A stretch of DNA of 15,566 nucleotides, from NCBI GenBank assembly GCA_003577005.1, contig QEUW01000158.1, forward strand, positions 1-15,566. The letters are read 5' to 3'. The notes under the pieces are model-generated. The model was not told the DNA's origin. It was given only the letters and a program-made list of their open reading frames with translations, and did not search any database. A program made the position numbers and the translations under genes. This document shows, piece by piece, positions 7,897 through 15,566 of this stretch (positions are counted from its first letter, which is position 1; the number at the start of each line of letters is the position of its first letter). This DNA comes from Chloroflexota bacterium (GTDB lineage Bacteria; Chloroflexota; Anaerolineae; Caldilineales; Caldilineaceae).

Positions 7897-9186
7897 TCAC
7901 CAGATATCCTCAACAGAGTAGAGACCTGAGCGGCTGATGTCCAAGGCTTCGACAATGGCCTTGACCATGGCCCGTGTATTGGAAACGGTGTGCTTCGGGA
8001 TCCGCTGAATAAGTTTTCCCAGTAGATCAGGATCGGGTTTGGCCTGCTTTGTGTATGCCTTTTGATATAACTTTGGTATTTGACTCTGCATGGCCGTCAG
8101 GTGACGTGTGTCTAGAGGCTCTAGCTCCATGTAGAGCATTGATTCCAGTTCACGAGAGAGCCAAAGAGCGTCAGTGGAGGTAAAGGCAAACAGCAGTTTG
8201 AGACCTGAGGGTCGCTTATAGAGAAATGGGATCTTGCCGGCATGTCTGGAATGGATAAAATCCGTGTCCCACGCAGGCTTTAGCAGTTCGGGGTCATCAT
8301 GCGCAGTCGTAATGAGGGCATCCAAAAAGTTGACGCTGCGCTCCATCTTAAGCTGACCCTGACTCGCATAGAGCGCTTCGGATTCGTCGAAGAGAATTAG
8401 CAGCCCTTTTAGGCCCAATGCTCGTGAGCGACAGAGCCAACCCAGTCCACTGAGCAGGTAACAGTAGATGTTGGCCGCAGTCATGTAGTCGTAGAGTGCG
8501 GGAATGTCTCGGCTCCCTCCATCTGGTGCTGGACGAATTGTGCCTTCAGCGCCACTGATCCAGTCCCAAAATTGGGCCTCATTCATGCCTCTCCGTTGCT
8601 GGAAATAGATGTGGTCGCGGAGCAAGCCATCATGCAGCCCGCGTTGGACCAACTGGCGAAAGCCTTGCAGGCGCCCCCCATCGCGCCATTGCAGATTGCG
8701 GACGATCTGGCTGTACACTCGTTTGGGCTTGGAAAATGGCGTCTCTTGGGGGTCCATCTCTACCAATGAGACGGCATAGCCGGCACTAAGGGCAAAGACG
8801 CGCAGGTAGTTGAGCAGGTGTGTTTTGCCGGTGCCGTAGGAGCCGATGAGCAACTGAGTCGCAATATCGGGTGAAGCGAGCCAGTTTTTGAGCACATCTA
8901 GTTCGTTATCACGGCCAACGGTAAAGAGATCCAGACCCTCATCGGGGACGATACCCAGGCGCAGGGCTTCTATCACTTTGCGCTCGATGAAATTTGGCGG
9001 GCGAGTGGTGGTCGCGGCCGGCCTGCTAGCGGCATGACCGCGAGGCTGATCAAGTTCCAACTGGTCGACACGAATCCAGCGACAGACGCCGTTGTCAAAA
9101 CGGACTTGATATTCGAGGCCGCCTTTGCGAGGCACTTGAGCCACACCGCGCCCATGCTCTGAGTGATAGACGATTTGTCCTTTCAT
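7897..9186 (-). CDS. brxD: BREX P-loop ATPase BrxD (DUF2791-like) with SH3/Tudor-like N-terminus
   Basis: The protein has 429 aa. Residues 1-45 have the pattern G-x-V-x-H...G-R-G-V-A-x-V...V-R-F-x-x-G...V-x-x-L. This resembles the small SH3/Tudor-like beta barrels found at the ends of UvrD/PcrA and in CarD-type proteins. A linker leads to the ATPase domain: ALRLGIVPDEGLDLFTVGRDNEL (read about 74-96), Walker A GSYGTGKT (115-122) and Walker B LLILFDESE (262-270). Together these fit the BREX BrxD/DUF2791 ATPases, of which this is the copy coupled to the helicase, as in BREX type 2 and 6 brxD-brxHI pairs. It begins 8 nt after the previous gene, with a weak AGGGG in the ribosome-binding position. 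It probably couples nucleotide hydrolysis to helicase loading or complex switching; that is inference. Confidence 0.75.
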   Translation of the reverse strand: MKGQIVYHSEHGRGVAQVPRKGGLEYQVRFDNGVCRWIRVDQLELDQPRGHAASRPAATTTRPPNFIERKVIEALRLGIVPDEGLDLFTVGRDNELDVLKNWLASPDIATQLLIGSYGTGKTHLLNYLRVFALSAGYAVSLVEMDPQETPFSKPKRVYSQIVRNLQWRDGGRLQGFRQLVQRGLHDGLLRDHIYFQQRRGMNEAQFWDWISGAEGTIRPAPDGGSRDIPALYDYMTAANIYCYLLSGLGWLCRSRALGLKGLLILFDESEALYASQGQLKMERSVNFLDALITTAHDDPELLKPAWDTDFIHSRHAGKIPFLYKRPSGLKLLFAFTSTDALWLSRELESMLYMELEPLDTRHLTAMQSQIPKLYQKAYTKQAKPDPDLLGKLIQRIPKHTVSNTRAMVKAIVEALDISRSGLYSVEDIW

Positions 9187-9194
9187 GTTTGCCC

Positions 9195-10430
9195 CTATCT
9201 GAGTTCTTCAGGCGTTGGCACGCGGCCTTGGCGGTGGATGACGCTCAAACCTTGGACGAGCTTCTGGACAAAGAGGCGCTTGTAGCCGGCATCGGCAAAG
9301 CGCTGCTTGATGGCCGAATCTGCCAGGCTGTTAATAAATGGCTCGGTCTGGTCCGGCTGTAACGCTTGACCATAGGCGGTGTTGTAGATGGGTACAATTT
9401 TCGCGCCGACTTCACAGAGGAAAGAAAATGAATTGCCGATCGCTTCATCCAGTTCAATGCGAACACCCATGGGGCTGGCCATATCGAATATCGTGGAGAG
9501 ACGCTGGCGCAGCGCTTCGTAGACGCCGGTGCGCCCGTCCAAGAAGTTTTGATCGGGCACCGCATAGAAGACCATGATGCCTTGAAAGGAGGAGTGACCG
9601 CATTCATCGATGAACTCGCGCAAGTTGCTCAGCAGTTGTTCCCGTTGGCCTTTGCTCAGGCTGGGTACGCGTTCCGCTTCATCGAGTAGGACGATCAAGC
9701 CGCTGTAGCCAAGCTGTCTGGTGACCTGACCCAATGAGCGAATGAGGCTAAAGGCGGTCGTCCTGTCCACCTTCTGCGTAATTTGAAGTTGTTTGAGATG
9801 GGGCGTGACGGGCGACTCGCCCTTGAGCCACTGGCAGATCTCACCATAGCGCCGGTCTTCGCCGCGCATGATCGAGCGCAGCGCCTGCACAATGGCATTA
9901 CGGAAACTAATGCTGTGGATGCTTGCCGCAGCGATGGCGTCAATATCCTCTAGCAGCGCTTCTTCAATTGCAGAACTGCTCTTGCCCTGGTCACGGTACG
10001 TGGCCCAGCGTTGGGTATACCAGTGACGCAGAAAATTCTCAACACCTTTTGTATCTTCTAGGGTAATATTCGGGTCAGAAATGGGTGGGAGTAACCCACC
10101 AATGATGGCTTTGTAGACTAGATCGAGTTTATCAAACGGGCATTCACCGCCGCTTTTGAGGCTGACATAGGAAACAGCGAAGTTACGATGCCCGGCAAGG
10201 TTGCGGATACAGTAGAGAAAGTGGGTTTTGCCGCCGCCATAGGCGCCGACGACCAGTTTGAAGGCAGAACCTCCTGCCGCGATGAAGGAAGAGAGGTATT
10301 CGTCATCCACCGCGTGAAGATATAGGTCCAGGCCGGCTGTAAAGTATTGCACGCCATATTCGGGTGGCTGGCCAGAACTGCCAAGTTGTTCGATAATGCG
10401 TCTGGCTGACAGTGTGTCCAGTGTGGTCAT
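9195..10430 (-). CDS. BrxD-like P-loop ATPase (DUF2791-like), second copy
   Basis: This 411-aa protein has the same overall plan as the next ATPase gene but without its beta-barrel N-terminus. It begins with a segment including ARRIIEQLGSSGQPPEYG and TAGLDLYL, then Walker A GAYGGGKT (62-69), then Walker B GLIVLLDEAERV with D250-E251, and VFYAVPD as a likely sensor region. The region around LRHWYTQRW and the ALRSIMRG helix are typical of BREX-associated DUF2791 ATPases. Its ATG overlaps the TGA of the preceding gene (ATGA) and has an excellent GGAGG site, so it is co-translated with the 274-aa protein. The two tandem ATPases could form a hetero-oligomer or act with different partners. It might stand in for the missing large ATPase BrxC/PglY; this is inference. 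Confidence 0.78.
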   Translation of the reverse strand: MTTLDTLSARRIIEQLGSSGQPPEYGVQYFTAGLDLYLHAVDDEYLSSFIAAGGSAFKLVVGAYGGGKTHFLYCIRNLAGHRNFAVSYVSLKSGGECPFDKLDLVYKAIIGGLLPPISDPNITLEDTKGVENFLRHWYTQRWATYRDQGKSSSAIEEALLEDIDAIAAASIHSISFRNAIVQALRSIMRGEDRRYGEICQWLKGESPVTPHLKQLQITQKVDRTTAFSLIRSLGQVTRQLGYSGLIVLLDEAERVPSLSKGQREQLLSNLREFIDECGHSSFQGIMVFYAVPDQNFLDGRTGVYEALRQRLSTIFDMASPMGVRIELDEAIGNSFSFLCEVGAKIVPIYNTAYGQALQPDQTEPFINSLADSAIKQRFADAGYKRLFVQKLVQGLSVIHRQGRVPTPEELR

Positions 10431-11251
10431 GGATTTTCCTCCTTTAGTTCGATGGTGGCAAAGTAGTCACCGCCCTCGACCTCCTCGCGGGCGGGCACCC
10501 ACAGAAAGTCGGTGCGCTTGCGGGTTTGCTGGCGGGTGGCGATGCCAAGTCGCAGGGCTGGCCCGATGGCGCGTAAGCGATAGAGATCGAAGCTAAAATC
10601 CGCCCGGGTGTAGGGTCGATAGTGTTCCTTGCGCGGGTCGTTGCGAAACGAGTTGGTCTGCACCGACAGCGCCATAAAGGGCAAGAGCGCCAGGAGTGGC
10701 ACTATGCCATCAGACTGTTCGAGGCGAACGTGGCGATAGGCAAGGCGCAACCTGGCCAGCAAGTCGGGTGGCCCCAACTGACTGCCCAACTTCTCCCTCA
10801 GCTTCCGTACTGTATCCACAACTTTGGGCGCATCCAAGGCTGTATCGCCGAGCGCTTCCTGTTCAGGACCGTACCAGATGCGGCAGCGCCCTTTGTCAAA
10901 GTTGAGGTCAAAGGTAAACAGACCGGCATGAAGTTTGGGATACTGGCCCTTTAACTGGAATCCGAGCGGCTGCAATCCCTCGGCCAGTGTATTGCCGAAG
11001 TGCTGGCGTAGGTTCTCCACATGCATTGCTAAGTCGGCTCGATAGCTCTGTAGCCACGAGCGCAATTCGGTTTCAGCACTGGTGTCGGAGCCACTGAGTT
11101 TTCGTTCCAACTGGCTAACTTTTTCTAGGAGCTTGAAAAGATTTTCTGGCCGTTTTGCATCCAGCTTTTGAATGTTCAGCAGCAGATTTTGGATAGGGTC
11201 ATTGTCTGGGACAGTGGTGTTGCGCGCTGCGATGAGTTCCTGTAGGTCCAC
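10427..11251 (-). CDS. Conserved-looking protein of unknown function within the BREX operon
   Basis: I do not recognise this 274-aa protein. The N-terminal 110 residues are predicted by eye to be helical, with heptad-like stretches (PENLFKLLEKVSQLERKL and nearby). The rest looks mixed alpha/beta, with FTFDLNFDKGRCRIWYG, a helix-rich arginine-heavy part and a final WVPAREEVEGGDYFATIEL strand region. No signal peptide, membrane segment, zinc motif or nucleotide-binding motif is visible. Translation most likely starts at the GTG at 11251, preceded by GAGGT at 7 nt. The gene sits 49 nt after pglX and overlaps the next ATPase by 4 nt. Its position suggests a partner of PglX or of the ATPase. The segment before the ATPase gene is clearly maintained in frame, so it is a real gene. 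Confidence 0.85.
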   Translation of the reverse strand: MDLQELIAARNTTVPDNDPIQNLLLNIQKLDAKRPENLFKLLEKVSQLERKLSGSDTSAETELRSWLQSYRADLAMHVENLRQHFGNTLAEGLQPLGFQLKGQYPKLHAGLFTFDLNFDKGRCRIWYGPEQEALGDTALDAPKVVDTVRKLREKLGSQLGPPDLLARLRLAYRHVRLEQSDGIVPLLALLPFMALSVQTNSFRNDPRKEHYRPYTRADFSFDLYRLRAIGPALRLGIATRQQTRKRTDFLWVPAREEVEGGDYFATIELKEENP

Positions 11252-11300
11252 GGTTTACCTCGGAAAATGGTGATCGACTGGGAATGGCCACTGTACACGC

Positions 11301-15446
<4,146 letters not shown>

Positions 15447-15450
15447 TGGG

Positions 15451-15458
15451 CATTCTCC
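15451..15458 (-). promoter_or_regulatory. pglX ribosome-binding site beside the palindrome
   Basis: GGAG at 15458-15455 on the minus strand lies 8 nt before the pglX ATG at 15446 and 2 nt after the palindrome stem. Another ATG at 15453 opens a different frame and is rejected because that frame shows no domain. The site decides the pglX start. Confidence 0.6.
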
Positions 15459-15460
15459 AG

Positions 15461-15522
15461 GTAGGGGCATGAGGTGGTGGGTTGGGCGGCTCGCCGCCCA
15501 ACCCACCACCTCATGCCCCTAC
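15461..15522. repeat. 62-bp near-perfect palindrome between an upstream gene and pglX
   Basis: The left arm 15461-15490 begins GTAGGGGCATGAGGTGGTGG and is perfectly complementary to 15493-15522, giving 30 bp with a 2-nt centre (TC). On the minus strand it starts with the stop codon of the upstream gene (TAG, 15521-15519) and ends directly before the pglX ribosome-binding site. Its outer part matches the palindrome after brxL. As RNA it would form a very stable hairpin in the intergenic space; possible effects are partial termination, mRNA end protection, or restricted access to the pglX ribosome-binding site. Confidence 0.9.
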
Positions 15523-15566
15523 TCGAGTTCGAGTGTGATTTCGATTTGGGCGTATGGTTGCAGGTC
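15519..15566 (-). CDS. 3' end of an unidentified upstream gene
   Basis: Only the last 15 codons are in the window, reading DLQPYAQIEITLELE and then TAG. The alternating hydrophobic/acidic pattern looks like a terminal beta strand. It lies 72 nt before pglX on the same strand, so it may be the previous gene of the operon. BREX logic would predict an ATPase such as BrxC or another core component there, but 15 residues cannot show this. The stop codon is part of the palindromic repeat. The reading frame is supported by the codon pattern and by stopping exactly at the repeat edge, as brxL does. Confidence 0.55.
   Translation of the reverse strand, partial: DLQPYAQIEITLELE

Noticed and set aside
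9186..9198. ATAGGGGCA before the second ATPase, resembling the start of the GTAGGGGCA palindromes
   Set aside because: Only about 8 bases match and there is no complementary arm; it is more simply the stop codon plus ribosome-binding region.

Overview
This window holds most of a BREX-type phage-defence operon, all on the minus strand (transcription runs from high to low coordinates), followed by an IS110-family insertion sequence and the first codons of another minus-strand gene. The organism cannot be named from sequence alone. Overall composition is moderately GC-rich but uneven. Palindromes of the form GTAGGGGCA(C/T)GAGG...CCTC(A/G)TGCCCCTAC and degenerate CAGTGATCAGT-type repeats remind me of large, repeat-rich genomes such as Chloroflexota (Anaerolineae/Caldilineae) or filamentous cyanobacteria. 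Chloroflexota is my best guess, with low confidence.

Layout in transcription order: the last 15 codons of an unidentified gene (15566-15519); a 62-bp near-perfect palindrome (15461-15522); pglX, a large N6-adenine methyltransferase (15446-11301); a 274-aa protein of unknown function (11251-10427); a BrxD-like P-loop ATPase (10430-9195); a second P-loop ATPase with an SH3/Tudor-like N-terminus (9186-7897); an Lhr-like DEAD/DEAH helicase resembling BrxHI (7895-6318); pglZ (6275-3753); and brxL (3675-1579). brxL runs into a second palindrome of the same family (1509-1581). Gaps are short: a 4-nt overlap, 1, 8, 42, 49 and 77 nt. One polycistronic unit is therefore likely.

In known BREX systems PglX methylates host DNA as the self mark. 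PglZ (alkaline-phosphatase fold), the ATPases and the helicase act in the methylation/restriction complexes. BrxL is a DNA-associated AAA+ machine needed for restriction. This gene set does not match the BREX types I know: brxD and brxHI belong to types 2 and 6, whereas brxL belongs to types 1 and 4. No brxA, brxB or full-length brxC/pglY is present in the window. The most striking gene is brxL. Its C-terminal Lon-protease-like part is missing and is replaced, after a Pro/Thr-rich linker, by a domain closely resembling the MIT_C (phospholipase-D-like) domain of the eukaryotic ESCRT-associated protein MITD1.

The locus looks mosaic. The centre of pglX (about 12.25-13.7 kb), which holds the catalytic NPPF motif and presumed target-recognition region, is far more AT-rich than its ends. 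An in-frame repeat element of about 115 nt interrupts the methyltransferase domain. The ATPase/helicase block is less GC-rich than pglZ and brxL. Left of the second palindrome lie an IS110-family transposase (1197-169) with a structured noncoding leader that may encode a bridge RNA, and a promoter plus start of a new gene leaving the window at base 1.
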